A DNA stretch of 64,000 nucleotides from Prorocentrum cordatum. Lineage: Eukaryota; Sar; Dinophyceae; Prorocentrales; Prorocentraceae. A model generated the notes under the pieces. It did not search any database. It was not told the origin of the DNA and saw only the letters and a program-made list of their open reading frames with translations. Positions 1 to 11,638 of this stretch are shown here, in pieces. Numbering within the stretch: position 1 is the first letter of the stretch; each line of letters begins with the position of its first letter. The stretch is from contig CAUYUJ010001713.1 of the NCBI GenBank assembly GCA_963575745.1, positions 1 through 64,000 of the forward strand. Direction: 5' to 3'. A program made the translations under genes and the position numbers.

Positions 1-175
1 CGGCGTCTCAGCGCCCCTGCGCGCTCCAGCGGCGCCCGCCAGTGCCCCCCCTCCGACCCCGCCCCGACCACTTATTTTCGGCAACCGCCCCCCCCCCCCC
101 CGCTCCTCCACATCCTCTCCCCCCCCCCTCCTCCTCCACATCCTCCTCCTCCCCCTTCCTTTTTGTGCAAGAGCC
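1..175. repeat. pyrimidine-rich low-complexity tract
   Basis: Long C runs and CTCCTC/CCACATCCT repeats dominate the first 175 bases. No coding potential is seen. It may be the decayed edge of a LINE 5' region, since the 5' ends of LINEs B and E are also GC-rich, but nothing proves this. Confidence 0.7.
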
Positions 176-780
176 ATGGCACACGTGCCACTTGTTTTTG
201 CATGTTTTGATGCGATTATGAAGTCGGTTCCAGGAAATGAACCGATAGTAAAACTCCCTCGGGAGAGCTGAGCTGCTCTCAGACCAAAGCCTGCATGCGA
301 ATGCTCAGCGCATTTCCATATTGTCCGCCCGGACCGGGCGGGTCAACTAGCTGCACCCGGCGCCCGAATTTCTCTAGCTCATCGATTGACCGTTAACCTG
401 GCTACCGTCGGGAACCTCGTAGAGCTCCTCGCACGCTCGAGAATGCTCGGAAAAGAAGCAGAGAGCTTCAAGAAGCATCTCAACAAAAAAAAAATGTCGA
501 CATGAATGAAGTTGGTTGCTCCAAGTGTTTTGATAATAAAAATGCGCCTACGGAGCTGATATTAAGAGGCAGAGGCACTAATGGTCTTTCACAGGTGCGA
601 AAAATCTGATATCTCAAAATAAATGGTTCAATATCTATCAAATCTTAGCAAAACCGACCCAACGCAACCACATTGTCCGCCTGGGCCGGCTGGGCCAACT
701 AGCTGCACCCCGCGCCAGAATGCCTCTAGCCCATCGATAAGGCGCGCAAGGAGCTCTACAGGCGCCGGCGGTGAACCGTC
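176..780 (+). repeat. two short hairpin-type modules (about 0.2-0.35 kb)
   Basis: Two partial copies of the short dispersed module found throughout the window. Landmarks are GAAGTCGGTTCC, GATAGTAAAA, a CTCGGGAGAGCTGAGCTGC block, a CCGCCCGGRCCGG block and CTAGCTGCACCCGGCGCC. A decayed hairpin at about 386-416 followed by CTCGTAGAGCTCC separates the copies. The second unit ends at the left half of an intact hairpin (about 762-788), where element X is inserted. No gene is present. Confidence 0.7.
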
Positions 781-788
781 AACCTGGT

Positions 789-1591
789 CTGCGATGTCTG
801 CGCTGGCCGATTCGAGCTCCCAAGGGAGCAGGCCAGGACACAGAGAACCTAAACAGCGAAGCCGCAAAGATTAAAGCAGAGATGCATCAAACAGCGAAGC
901 TGTACAGAAATGCACAAGACTGCAAGTACAGGAGAAAACAACTAACAATATAATGAGCGAAGCAATGCAGGCCATAGATATGGAAGCAAAGCTAGAGGCA
1001 GCGAGAGACCATACAGTAACCACTGGTTTATACAGCGATTGCCGTCTCAACACCACTGAGACAAACACGAAACTAAGAGAACTAAAATAGCGAGTGCGCT
1101 TCAAAGCAATGCGAGACCATGCAGAAACGATTCCAACCACCCCTCGAAGATTCCCACTGCGTTGTGAATAAGAGTACTCAGACTGCGACCAAAGTCAAAA
1201 TTGGATACGTGCTGAGAGCAACTCGTACTAGATAACCAATGCGGCAAGCACAACCACAAGCGGCCTGGAAGTACAAGCAGACAATGCAACAAGTACAAAA
1301 CAGGCGGCCTGGAAGTACAAGATAACAAATGCAACGAGTACGATCAAAGCAAGCGGCCTATGCACCTGCTCCAATAGGAGCTGTCTCACTTGACACAACA
1401 GAGAACCTGGCACCTATCGTCTGTAGGCCCACGGAGAGGAGGTCGTCGCAGCCGACGAAGTACCCGAAGATATGGGACGGCCCGTACACGAGATGCACAG
1501 TGGAGTACGATACGCGTGCGCACAGAAAACCTGTCCGCACAAGCGGCTTGAGCCAGGGAAAACCTGTCCGCACAATGCGGCTTGAGCCTGG
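789..1591 (-). mobile_element. non-coding element X, copy 1 (interrupted)
   Basis: The sequence closely matches 13073-14230. It begins directly after the hairpin-loop sequence AACCTGGT (781-788), as copy 2 does. Inside are short repeats containing GCGGCCTGGAAGTACAAG (about 1258-1360). No conserved protein is encoded; the open frames here are unrelated to the LINE proteins. The other end is broken by LINE A, whose 3' T-tract follows CCTGG at 1587-1591. It is probably a non-autonomous passenger of the LINE machinery, because it uses the same target site. Strand is inferred from that site only. Confidence 0.6.
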
Positions 1592-4058
1592 TTTTTTGCG
1601 GTTTTGCGGGCAGCGAAGGCTCCGTCGAAGCCTGCCCGAGCCAAACGCCCAGCAGGGCGCCTCGAGCTCTCTGTGAGCTCTCAGCACGCACTCGGCCGCC
1701 CCAATGAGGCGCTCCAGCGCCGTCAGTTCGGCATCAGTGACTGTACTATCTCTAGGCCAGAGAAGGGCCGCCTCCGCAACATCTCTCCAAACGAGACCGT
1801 CACAGGAGGCAGCAGGCTGAGGCGAGTCGGGGGCAGCGGAACGCCGCAGGCGCTTGGAGCAATGTTCAGGATGGGGGAGAAAGGCGGCCTCGAGAAAGAA
1901 ACCAATACCACAACCAGACGCATCCACTCCGCCGTCGAAACAACCGCGGAGGGCAACAAGCTCATGATACTCTAAAAGATCGGGTGGAACAGGCCTCATA
2001 GTGTAACACTCGCGGCCTTCCCGCGCACAATGTGCGAGGGCATCCGCCCTCTGGTTGTTCTCTCTGAGTTCATGTTTGAGGAAGTCACGACCAAGGAAAA
2101 TGGATCTGAGATGGTATCGATTTTCCAGCCACGCAATATTATCCACCAGCTTACCGACTCTCTTTTGATACACATTATTTCCCACCCTCCACTTCCCGCG
2201 GACCCAATTTATAATAAGAAGACTATCTCCGCAGAGCTCCACAGGGAGCCCATCCGAAACAACATCCCAGACCGTCGCCCTTTCATTTAGGATGGCTAAC
2301 CGTTTTGCTAACTTGTCCGCCTCCGCTCCAGACACCTCCTGAGACATCAACTCATCCCAAGACATCTTTTCCACCACGGAGTCGGTCCCCTTTCCAGAAT
2401 ACACGAAATACTCAAACGCTTTCTCATGGCCACAGTGTTTCAGGTAATCAGGCATCTTGTCGAGGAACGCTTTGCAGGAAAACCCACCGTCCTTCCACCA
2501 AGAGGCCCCAAATAGGATAAATGCCATGTAACTCCAAGGTCTTTCTCCTGATGCACCAGCTCCGACACGAATACGTTTCAGAGCACTAGCCTCCTTCCAC
2601 GATCCCTTCTGTCTGAGGACCTCACTGAAGTCTGAACGAGCACCCTCCCATGATGGACACGAGCACAGCAGCATCCTCCTGGCGCCCCTCCAGGCACGGG
2701 CACCATTGGGAGGAGCAATGGGGAGAGCCAGCCGACGACGTTTGCAATCTTCCCGGTTCGCATAAGCAGCATCCCAGTTAGTCGCATGATACTCCGCAAC
2801 ATCTTTTGCCAGCAACCATGAACGATGCAATACACGTTGAACCGAACTCTGAAACCCATGATCGTGAAATAGCTTTCGAACAACATGCAAACGAGCAGGG
2901 CGCCATATGTCCCAGGATACACTGGCGGGTTTCGGTTTATGACACATCCTCAACAAACATGTGCCCTCAAAGACGTGGATTTTGTGAATCGAGTCCTTTT
3001 CCCACGTCAGCCCTTCCGAGCCGAAGAGCAGGGTAGATTGCACGATGGACTGATAATGTTTGAACTTCAGATGCCAATGCACCGCACGGGATCGAAAGTA
3101 TTGGATATGCCCAAAGAATGCCTTGCGAGCAGCGTTGAGACGGCGGTCAACATCAACATGCGGCTCGCGAAAAGAAACCGCGATGTCATTCCCCAGTACG
3201 TTGAGGACGGAAACCTGCTGCAGCTCGACACTGACGTACTCATCAGCCCCATCGAGGCCGATATCCCCAGGCATATTAGAGCGATGGAGACTGGTAAAGA
3301 ATTTCCCAGGGGAGCAACCTATAGCAGCAAACTGTAGGCTATCCAACTTCCAATCAAACTTCCATTGATGCAAGGCAAGAGTAAAGTCATTCAACTGTTG
3401 TTGAAAAGCCTTGGGATTCAGGCCTGATCCAATGATGTACACATTGTCAGCAAAGATGAGATGGTTTACCACGGCGGTCTCAGTTGTCTAGTTCGGGTTG
3501 ATACACTCGTAGCCTAGGCCTCCCTTGTCCCAGTCCTGAACAATATCAGCCCACATGGCTGCCACAACAGCGTTCCAACATGCTGGGCTCTCGTTACCTC
3601 CCGTCCGAACGTGCTTGTCTACCTTGACCTCAGGGACCCCGAGACCCTCGAAGAGCACCGTGGAGACCTCGTCCGCCAGGGGTTCCAGTAGAGCCAGCTG
3701 GAGATACGGAGGAATACCGAGTCTTTCAAACGCAAGTGTGATCTTCTGAACCGTCATATTCTGGAAAGCTTGTTTAACGTCCAAACTGGCGATCAGCAGA
3801 GACCGATCCTTTCCCCAGACTGCCGCATGTTGGGCCGCACATTTGAGGGCCCCCGAGATCTCCCCACAGCAGCGCTCGGCCGCGAACCTGAAGAGCGAGA
3901 TATGGGGCAACACCTTGGTAAAGTAGGGCTCGAGGACGACAAGGACCGACGACGAGTACCACTTCTTGATAGCACTCTCCACGGCAATACTCCTAGTGGC
4001 CTCCGAGAGATGGGTGAGCACTTTCAACTTTTTCGGCATCAGGGTAATGAAGGTCTGA
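1592..4058 (-). pseudogene. LINE A ORF2 C-terminal part: reverse transcriptase + permuted RNase H
   Basis: One reading frame runs 4058 to 1592 with a single in-frame TAG at 3488-3490, between the INPN and TTETAVVNHL segments. Motif A is SLDVKQAFQNMTV and motif B is RTGGNESPACWN. Motif C is FADNVYII (ADN codons at 3443-3451), so the second Asp of the usual ADD is Asn. The RNase H region follows in the order GDSLLIINW, RENNQRADALAHCAR, GCFDGGVDASGCG, STVTDAELTALE, i.e. the second half precedes the first. No stop precedes the element end, so the frame runs into flanking DNA. Truncation plus the stop make it a dead copy. Confidence 0.85.
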
Positions 4059-4060
4059 CG
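1592..4060 (-). mobile_element. LINE A, 5'-truncated non-LTR retrotransposon
   Basis: A minus-strand LINE fragment. Its 3' end is the T-tract at 1592-1597 preceded by CCTGG, with the sense-strand terminal motif CGCAAAACCGCAAAAAA. Its 5' end lies near 4060, where the RT frame gives way to module sequence CGTAGAGCTCCTTGCACGCG. Only RT and RNase H survive; ORF1 and endonuclease are missing, as expected from incomplete reverse transcription. The left flank is element X rather than a full hairpin, so a target duplication cannot be shown. Confidence 0.85.
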
Positions 4061-4328
4061 CGTAGAGCTCGTAGAGCTCCTTGCACGCGTGAGAGTGCTC
4101 AGAGAACTTTGTAGAAGATTTTCTAAAATCTTCATTTGGCACTTTTTGATGTCAATATGAGGTCGGTTCCGGGAAGTAAACCGATAGTAAAAATCCCTCG
4201 GGAGAGCTGAGCTGCACTTAGAACAAAGCTCATATGCAAATGAGCAGCGCAAAAATCTGATCTCAAAATGAAAGGTTGAATATCTTTCAAATCCTAGCAA
4301 AACCGACCCAAAGTTACCACACTGGGAG
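4061..4328 (+). repeat. short hairpin module
   Basis: This stretch carries the short-module landmarks in order: CTCGTAGAGCTCCTTGCACGCG, AGAGTGCTCAGAG, GATGTCAATATGAGGTCGG, GATAGTAAAAATCCCTCGG, GCTGAGCTGC, and a closing AAACCGACCCAAAGTTACCACA. It abuts the hairpin at 4329. No coding sequence. Confidence 0.7.
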
Positions 4329-4363
4329 CCGGCGGTAAGCCGTCAACCTTGGCTACCGCCGGG
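4329..4363 (+). repeat. intact GC hairpin (unoccupied LINE target)
   Basis: An empty example of the hairpin: left arm CCGGCGGTA, loop containing GCCGTCAACCTTGG, right arm TACCGCCGG, then GAACTCGTAGAACTTCC. It shows what the LINE B target looked like before insertion, because LINE B is flanked by the two halves of the same sequence. Confidence 0.85.
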
Positions 4364-5308
4364 AACTCGTAGAACTTCCTCATGCAATGCGAGCGCGGCA
4401 ATCTCGCATGGCGCGCGCGGGTTGGCGCGGTCTCAGGGAGGAGGACGCGGGGGAGAAGAAGGAGTGAGAGAAAATCATCTCTGGAAAAAATTAAAATCAT
4501 ACCAGACCGAGTTCAGGCGTCTGCACACTTTGAGCTGGCGCACCTGTTGATTTCCTTCCGATTGCTGCGCCGAACAGCGCAAGGCAAACCCTCACTATCT
4601 CGAAAAAATCAGCAGGGTACGAATAGTTCTTCGGTCCCAGCGCTGATAGCAGACAGAGTTCAGGCGTCTAGATACTTTGAACTAGTGCGCCTGAGTATAT
4701 ATTTTTCCGATTGCTGTGCCGAACAGCTCTATAGCTTATCTGCAGCTCGATTGAAGTCCGGAAAACCATCAAAATCTCCAAAAAGATAGCAGAATACGAA
4801 AAGTTGTTCGGCTTCAGCGCTGATAGCAGATCGAGTCCAGGTGCCTAGTAGCGCGCCTGATGATTGCCTTCCGATTGCCGTGCCGAACAGCTATACAGCT
4901 CAGCTGCAGCTCGAGCGAAGTCAAGAAAAGCATCACCATATCGGAAAATAGAAAAGTGCGGATAGGTTTTCAGCCTCAGCGCTGATAGCAGACTTATTTC
5001 AGGCGTCTAAATACTTACAGCTATCGCGCCTGATGATGCCCTTCCGATTGCTGAGCCGAACAGCTCTGTAGCTCATCTGCAGATCGAGTTAAGTCAAGAA
5101 AACCATCACCATCTCCACAAACTTTGGAGAGTACAAATAGTTTTTTCGGCTCCAGTGCTGATAGCAGACCGAGTTCGGGCGTCTAGATATTTTAGACTAG
5201 CGCGCCTGATCATTGCCTTCCGATTGCTGTGCCGAAGAGCCCTTTAGCTCATCTGAGGCTCGAGTTAAGTCAAGAAACTCATCGTCATTTCAAAAACAAC
5301 AACAACAA

Positions 5309-5384
<76 letters not shown>

Positions 5385-5751
5385 TCGCGGACCTAGCTCG
5401 AGTAGCAGACCGAGTTCAGACCTCTAGATGCTTCAGACGAACGCGCCTGATCATTCTGAATCGACTAGGTGTGCGTACCAGCTCTGTAACTATCCTACAG
5501 CTCGAGTCAAGTACAGAAAACCGACAGCATCTGTCAAGATGACTCGAAACAGCCGATCCCGCCCACATGCTTTTTGGCAGTAATAGGTACCCGATCGAGC
5601 TGAGATTAAGACGGCAAGCGGGAATAAGATCGAATATCACGGGGATAAATATTAGAGCTCTACCGAATTATTGAATTTCGAAAACATAATTTTCAACCGA
5701 GCAAAAGTCACCAAAAGGTCCGTCGAGATAGGAGCCGGCGGTAAGCCGTCA
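4364..5751 (+). repeat. satellite array, subfamily 2, copy 1
   Basis: Tandem monomers of roughly 170-180 bp share GCTGATAGCAGACCGAGTTC, AGGCGTCTAGATACTT, GCGCCTGATGATT, CCGATTGCTGTGCCGAACAGC and CATCTGCAGCTCGAG. The array starts with a GCGCGCG-rich segment (4385-4460) and ends with the terminal segment GATCCCGCC...GAGCTGAGATCAAGA. Its order matches 11639-13064, so the two arrays are a duplicated pair now separated by LINE B. No protein-coding evidence. Confidence 0.85.
5310..5381 (+). repeat. homopolymer A tract (72 A)
   Basis: An uninterrupted run of 72 A preceded by a short CAA repeat (about 5294-5309). It lies inside a satellite monomer, with no adjacent element end, so it is not a retrotransposon tail. 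The paralogous monomer at 12599 carries an AT dinucleotide tract at about the same place. Assembly length of such a run is uncertain. Confidence 0.9.
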
Positions 5752-5827
5752 ACCTTGGTTTTTTGCGCATTGCGCGCCGCCACAGCAGGGTCGGGTCACC
5801 GCCCAGGCGATAGCCACACAAGGAGGC

Positions 5828-6934
5828 CTAGTATCCTGCCAAACGCAGGCATTCCTCCACTCCCAAAAGGAGTTGTCGGGCATACTCCAACTCAGCTGCA
5901 GCGATAGTGCTCGAGGGGGGAAGGAGGAAAGAGGAGGAAGCCACGTTGGACTCCCACACGCCACTCGGGAGAGTGACAGGATAGTCAGCAACAGAAGTGG
6001 AGCACAAATGGAAATCAATCTGCCAGCCACAGCCTACGCCCAGATAGGATCTTCCACCATCGAAGCTTCCCCGAATAGCGTCGATCAGAATAGCGTTAGC
6101 TTTAACATGGGATAGGAAATCATGCCTAAAACGTGTTCTACAAATTCCCTGTCGAGCTCTGTGTGTTAACTCATCCGCAGCAGTATTGGCCTCCCTGTAC
6201 ACCCACTTGAAGATGTGTCTCCCAAGAGAGGCCGCCTGTACACCACATCTCTTAGCTAGAGTGTCTAAAGTATTCTGAATACCGCCCACAATCTTGTCAT
6301 AATGCACATTAGCAGTAAAATACAAGCCTTGGATCCACCGCACAACACATTGAGAGTCTCCCTTCAGTTCAACGGCAAGCCTTCCCGCCTGGAACTCCCA
6401 CTCCGTGTAATCCTCTAATATCTTAGCATACCGTTTGGACAACACCTCCTCCTTCTTCCTGCTGAGCTCCTCCGAAAGTACCTCCTCCTCCCTCTCCTCC
6501 ATAGGCTTCCAAGGAATAGGATCTTTAAGAACCAGGAAATCAGAAACACCAGGAACCTGGAGAAGCGTAGAAACTTCGCGAGCAAACTTGACCCAGGCCT
6601 CCTCCGTCCATTCCAGAACATGGTACCAGTATTTCCCTCCCACGAGCTCAAAAGGTGTTCTCCACGGGCGCGTGCCGATAGGAACTCGGCCAGTCCTCGC
6701 ACGAGTCCCAGCACGTCCAGCCTGGCTTCCTAGAGATAATACCAGATCATCCCGCCTGGATTCCCACTCCCCTTCCACCGTGCAACATGGACAGTCGTGC
6801 CTGCAGGTAGCCATTGACAGCAGTGCCAGTGTCCACCACCGTAGGCTGATTGTAATAACGGGTTGGGTCCTCGAACCTGTCTCTGAGCCTCGCCGTATTC
6901 TGTGAAAGTTGGGTCCTCTGACGTTTGGCCTCAT
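5828..6934 (-). pseudogene. LINE B ORF2 part 3: permuted RNase H
   Basis: The true segment begins near 6790 (CPCCTVEGEWESRRDD). A connector (YWYHVLEWTEEAWVKF) leads to the RNase H region in the order AVELKGDSQCVVRW (Asp), YREANTAADELTHRAR (Asp), GSFDGGRSYLGVGCGW (Asp), STIAAAELEYARQLL (Glu). All four acidic residues are present, but the normal order would be Asp-Gly/Glu first and Asp-Ser/Ala-Asp last. The protein ends 5 residues after a leucine-rich helix, about 70 bp before the element end. Confidence 0.8.
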
Positions 6935-8816
6935 TCATGCACATCGTCTTTCTTCCCCGTCGGTTCATGGGCTCGGAGGGCGTCGTATTATCAGAGGAAG
7001 CACCAGGAGCATACAAAGGAGACGGCACCAACTGTGAGCCACCCACCACAGATACCTCCTCCACGCCACCACCGTCTCTGCCAAAACAAGACACTACAAT
7101 ATCCTTCGCCCATCTCCACTGCCGATGCAAGAAGACTTGCGCGAGTGGAGGTCTGCCAGCTTCACATAAAGCTTGCCCCCCTCTTCTGTACATGCGCGAC
7201 ATGAATACAGCCCACCCCTCCTCCTCCCTCTTTGCTCTCCACGTCATCCTGCTCAACATCTCCCCCTCCTCCTCATGTATAAATGCAATCGTAGAACTGT
7301 CAACCGTGGCTCCTTCCAAGCCAAAAAGAAACTTAGATCTCACTCTCGATTCATATCGCCTAAATTTGTTCTTCCAAGCAATTATCCTGGAGGTGTAAAA
7401 CGCACGATCATTCCAGAAAGCACGAACAGCTTTTCCCATACGATATCGCACATCATCATGATCCTTGAAATGCCTCGCAATCATAGTCCCGAGCACAATA
7501 ATCTCGTCCACCTGCGGAATGGTAATACTCTCAGGGAGAGACACATTGGGCCCCCTGGACATACCTGGCGGGAACAACGTCACCATGAGAGGCTCCGTCA
7601 CACCGGTGGTAGTTCCCACATCCATGAACTCAAGACTGCTCTGCTTCCAACGAAAGCCATGATCGTGGAGAGCCCACGTCAACTGCAAAATCATATTAGC
7701 CAGTGTGGGGCGATCAGGAGCCGTAAGAAGCACGTTGTCCGCCCATATGAAGTGACTCACAACAATACCTCCCGCCTCACTGGAGAGTTCAACACCGACA
7801 GCATCTCTCGCCCAAGCAGAAGTAATATCACCAAACATGACCAATGATTGAGCAGTCCACAGGTCAGGTCCTTCCTTGGAACCTGTCTTCACACACGTTG
7901 TCCAAGGGAGCGTATCAGTGCAGACACCCTCAAATTGAAAGACCGCCTCATTACCGACAGAGTTCTCAATAAGACCATACCGAAGCCCCACATCAACACA
8001 CAAACGCTCAAGCGTAGAAGAAGCAACTTGGACAGTGAGCGAATCAAACGCAGTAGCAACGTCCAAGGGAGCAAAAACAAGATTCTCCTCCTTCCCCCAC
8101 AACCTGGCATGTCTACACATCGCCTTCAATCCCGACGTCACCTCATGTGTCTTACGACCTTGCTGGAAACCATACAAGCACAGAGACGGAGCAACAACAG
8201 GAGCAATAGACACCAAGTGCAAATTGAGTAGAATACACAAGCAGCCCATATACCATGTGGTAACGACAGAATTCACAGCAAGAGTACGACTGTCATCAAA
8301 TCTCTTTTCCCTTCCGTTCTTCAACATAATAGATGCAAGAATGAACTTCCAAGACTCAGGTGCCTCTGCCATTCGCCAGAAGCGTCGCTGGAAGCAGTCT
8401 AACACCACACGTAGGGCTTCCCAGGACAAAGAACGTAACATGCGTGCACTGATACCGTCAGCACCTACAGCCTTGCCTTCACGAAGCCTCGAACGAGCAC
8501 GACAGAGAACATGCATGGTAATAGGAGAAGAAGTGTGAGTGCTGCACGCACGTGCCTCATCAGCTTGAACCCGAAGCTGCTCCAGAGTCGCCAAGTTCAT
8601 AGCAAGACGTTCCGACTTAGAGTACTTAGCCCTGACCACCCTCGTCATATCCTCCTTCCACTTACTGCGGTCTTCACACCATTCCCCGTCGATCATCATA
8701 GTTAGTAACAGTCTTAGTCTTGACCCCATCCCGATAACGATAAAGAAGTAGACGTTTCTTGAACTGCCTTCGAACACGATTCCAACGACGACGACTATCC
8801 TTGAACGTGGCCTCAT
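6747..8816 (-). pseudogene. LINE B ORF2 part 2: reverse transcriptase
   Basis: The true segment starts near 8700 (DGEWCEDRSKWKEDM). RT landmarks in order: RLREGKAVGADGIS, SWKFILASIMLKNG, motif A APLDVATAFDSLTV, motif B KTGSKEGPDLW, and motif C FIWADNVLL (ADN at 7734-7742), then GFRWKQSSLEFM (motif D). The second Asp of the ADD box is Asn, as in the other LINEs. The thumb region extends to about 6950. The frame is lost near 6770-6800, after which RNase H continues in a different frame. Confidence 0.85.
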
Positions 8817-10071
8817 CGATCTGACCAGATTTCCAGAGTTTGTGAACCCTGTAGTGGGCCTCTTTCACCTGAGCTTCCTCCTGGGTCAACTTCGGGACGA
8901 GTGAAGCCGATTTAAAGCCATAACAGCGTTTATCGGCAACAGCCCCCTCCTTCAATCGTGATTCCAGGTCGGCTAGAGAAATAGATCTCCACCTAGTATG
9001 CCAAATCACCCTTCCCTCAGACTCCTCCGTGCAGTACTGATTTTTGCGTTTGTTATTTTGGCCGCTCCCCCCTCCAGATTTCCACCCAGCAACCTGCGTT
9101 ACAGCCATATCGAACTCTCTGCACTGTTTCACCTCCTTACCCTCCTGCACAAACCACGAAGCGAACGATCGACTGCCAGTGGCCTTCGTCCTACCAGAGG
9201 ACTTTCCCTGCAGCAAACAAGGGAGATCAAAACCTATCATCTTGTGGTCACTCCATTCCGTGTCCCGAGAGCCAGGAGGATGCGCATACATAACGGGCAA
9301 CTTCGAACACATAACATGAGTCTCCCAAGTCACAGGGCACGCAACATAATCAATGATGTGTTTTGTCCTAGCACCTCCACCACACCAGGTAAACTCACGA
9401 TCCGTGAATGTGTTGATCAGCTTCAGACGTAGCTGGGCCATACAGACACACCAGGCACGCGCACATGCACCCTGCAACGCCTTCCTGCCAGAGCCCTCCT
9501 CCTCCATCACAGTACGCACATTCACACCACCACCAGAGATACGAAGTCGATCGATCTCAACATGAGGCTGCACTTCAACATTGGCGTCGGCACAAACAAC
9601 AACGTCACGGATACTGTACTTTTGACGCATGCGCACCACAGCACTCGATAATTCAAGAAGAACGTTCTGGTACAGATGGAACGTGGCCTGGTACCCCTCA
9701 GACGTTGTCCCAAAGAAGCCTTGCTGAGGAAGAAACACGCTAGCATAGATGAATGCGCCCACTTCTGGCCCACGGAAGGCACAGACCGCAAATCTTCTAC
9801 CAACAGCGTGCCCCAAGAAACCGGAGTTGAGAGTAGACGAGAGTAGTACACCTGCTTGGCCCTCCATCGAGCAACTGTCAAGCTTCACCTCAGCCGAGCA
9901 GCGATAGTGGAAACCAGCCTCATTCAACGTATCTCGTCTGAGGAACTGGCACTCCTGGAGCCCGACGAGTTGCACTCCAAGCTCACGCAAGTAAGGAAGA
10001 GCAGATAGAGCAGTAGCATCACTCATAATTCTGCCGTTCCAACTGGCCGCCCTCAGCGGGCGAGGACGTCG
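8674..10071 (-). pseudogene. LINE B ORF2 part 1: APE-type endonuclease
   Basis: The frame continues directly from the ORF1 stop. The endonuclease starts at AASWNGR, before any ATG. Catalytic landmarks of the APE/exonuclease III fold are present: LVGLQECQFL (Glu), VVCADANVEVQP (Asp-x-Asn), IIDYVACPVTWE, and WSDHKMIGF (Asp-His, near 9250). It would nick the target hairpin DNA. After the endonuclease come a basic linker and the start of the RT region, where the frame is lost near 8700 (the sequence around GTTACTAACTATGATG). The RT continues in another frame. Confidence 0.85.
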
Positions 10072-10074
10072 TCA
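10048..10074 (-). promoter_or_regulatory. candidate UGA stop-codon readthrough site, LINE B
   Basis: ORF1 stop UGA (10072-10074) is followed by CGA. The same frame then stays open into the endonuclease (RRPRPLRAASWNGR). Nine bases after the stop is a stem CGCCC / GGGCG with a 5-base loop (10048-10062). UGA-CGN plus a stem about 8-10 nt downstream resembles the class of readthrough signal known from some plant RNA viruses. Function here is inferred. Confidence 0.55.
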
Positions 10075-11268
10075 CACAGAGTCACCATTCAGCAGCGTCT
10101 GCCAGGGCCCAGAAAGGATCTTGTCATCGAACTCAATCACCGATTCTGGCCTCAGAGTCCAACCATGCCTGGGGCCCCAAGTACCCAAACAGATCTGCCC
10201 ACCATGTTCAGGATAGCCCCAAGCCCAAGACATCACAGGAGACCCATACTGAATACGTACACGATTGTTTTTCTTCAGCGGGTTCCTCACACGAAAGTAT
10301 GTAGCTGTAAGTTTACTGCCAGCACTCACCTGTCCCTCACGCCAAGGCCCACACTGCACACTAATGCCGATGTACGACTGGGTAGCTGCAAGAAGAGAAT
10401 CATCTTTCCAAAGAGAACCCGTGCGCGAGGAGATAGCCTTCCAGAACTCCTCCCTGACCTTCCAGACAGTATCCTTACTCGTGCCGTGTACGAAGAAAAT
10501 ACGCAGCCTAAAGACACCGAACGGCTTGCCCTGGCACTCTCTCTTAATGGCCCCACGATCAAAGATCTTCGCATGTACCTCAAACTGCGAGCCAACTTCA
10601 TCCAAGAGAATCTGGATGACTCTGGTGGCCCTGGCCTCAGACATGATGTTACTCGTACGAGCCTGGACATCTCGAGGGTCTCCCGAAGTCCAGCCCGAGA
10701 GCGTCAAGTATCCAGGGACAAATGGGGGTGTGTTCCTAGGGCCTGCATTGCCTCCAAGACTCACCCGAGTAGAAACAGAGGCAGCCTCACTGGCCGCACC
10801 ATCATTCCCTACCGTCGCTAACTGCTTCTGAACCTGAGCATTCACCGCCTCCTGCTGCTGCTGCTGCTGCCTCACCACCTCCTCAAGTTGTTCAAGGTCC
10901 GACTTCAAGGGTGCAACCTCCTGCTGGATCTCCTTCCTCACCTCCTCCTTATGTTCCGTCAGAGTACATTTGAGCATATCTGCCAAATTCTGGAACTCAT
11001 TACGCAATAGACCAATAGTGACATGTTCTTTGTCATCTGAAGCGCCCTTACCACCCATCCCAGCACGAGCCATCTTGGAAGACCTGGAAGCATCCCCCAC
11101 CTTGTCCCTCTCACTGATCTGCTTCATAGAGACATCAGCACAAGCGGCAGCAGCAGATGCAAAGGAATGAGCAGGGCCATGATGCATCACAAGTTGTGGT
11201 GGATGGCCAGCAGAAGAAGGGTCTGTCGACATCGAATATGCGATACGTCCTGCTTTCGAAGCCTCCAA
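10072..11268 (-). CDS. LINE B ORF1 protein
   Basis: About 398 codons. The N-terminal third is variable and polar. A glutamine-rich probable coiled coil follows (EEVVRQQQQQQEAVNAQ, residues about 125-150). After an SVSTRVSLGG linker comes the conserved part shared with LINE D and E ORF1: YLTLSGW, a DTVWKVREEFW helix, and a CGPWREGQ region. These proteins normally bind LINE RNA; that role is assumed from position. The frame stays open upstream to about 11360 without an ATG; the first ATG is near 11232, so the true start is uncertain. It ends with TGA (10072-10074) followed in frame by ORF2. Confidence 0.8.
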   Translation of the reverse strand: MEASKAGRIAYSMSTDPSSAGHPPQLVMHHGPAHSFASAAAACADVSMKQISERDKVGDASRSSKMARAGMGGKGASDDKEHVTIGLLRNEFQNLADMLKCTLTEHKEEVRKEIQQEVAPLKSDLEQLEEVVRQQQQQQEAVNAQVQKQLATVGNDGAASEAASVSTRVSLGGNAGPRNTPPFVPGYLTLSGWTSGDPRDVQARTSNIMSEARATRVIQILLDEVGSQFEVHAKIFDRGAIKRECQGKPFGVFRLRIFFVHGTSKDTVWKVREEFWKAISSRTGSLWKDDSLLAATQSYIGISVQCGPWREGQVSAGSKLTATYFRVRNPLKKNNRVRIQYGSPVMSWAWGYPEHGGQICLGTWGPRHGWTLRPESVIEFDDKILSGPWQTLLNGDSV

Positions 11269-11638
11269 CGCCGAGAATAGAGCACGTTCGTCCTGTGTCG
11301 TATGTTCGGGGATCTCGTCCCAGCCTTCAAAGTCCCAGTCGTCTTCTGAGATAACAGCCGCGATTACAAATCAACAAAACAACAAAGCAGCCCCAAGGGA
11401 AAAACTGGGATACAGTGTGCCAGCTAGCCACAAGATATCTGTAATAGGCCTGCCAACAAGTCACCAAGCAGAGAAGATGCCAGCCGCCAGGCGCCAGCAG
11501 CCGCCGCTATCGCGAGGGTGCCGAGGCCCGAGAGGAGAGAGATGGACGGGCGCGGCCGAGGGCGGGCGGGGCGCGGCGGGGGGGGGCCACCAAGGAGTCC
11601 CCAGCGGCACCCAAGGCCCCCGCAAGGAGACCTTGGTT

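Larger units (their letters stand above)
5761..11629 (-). mobile_element. LINE B, near full-length non-LTR retrotransposon
   Basis: A 5.87-kb minus-strand element. The target duplication ACCTTGGTT is at 5752-5760 and 11630-11638, splitting a GC hairpin: left arm and loop lie before 5761, right arm TTACCGCCGG after 11633. The 3' end is a T-tract (GCGCAATGCGCAAAAAA in sense). The 5' region is very GC-rich. It carries ORF1 (10072-11268) and an ORF2 broken by two frameshifts (EN, RT and RNase H segments). The copy is recognisable end to end but cannot make intact ORF2 protein without correction. Confidence 0.9.

Noticed and set aside
1329-1676. Plus-strand frames opposite LINE ORF2 (for example 1329-1676, 2885-3337, 8035-8538, 42031-42609)
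   Set aside because: Antisense shadows of LINE coding frames without recognisable motifs.
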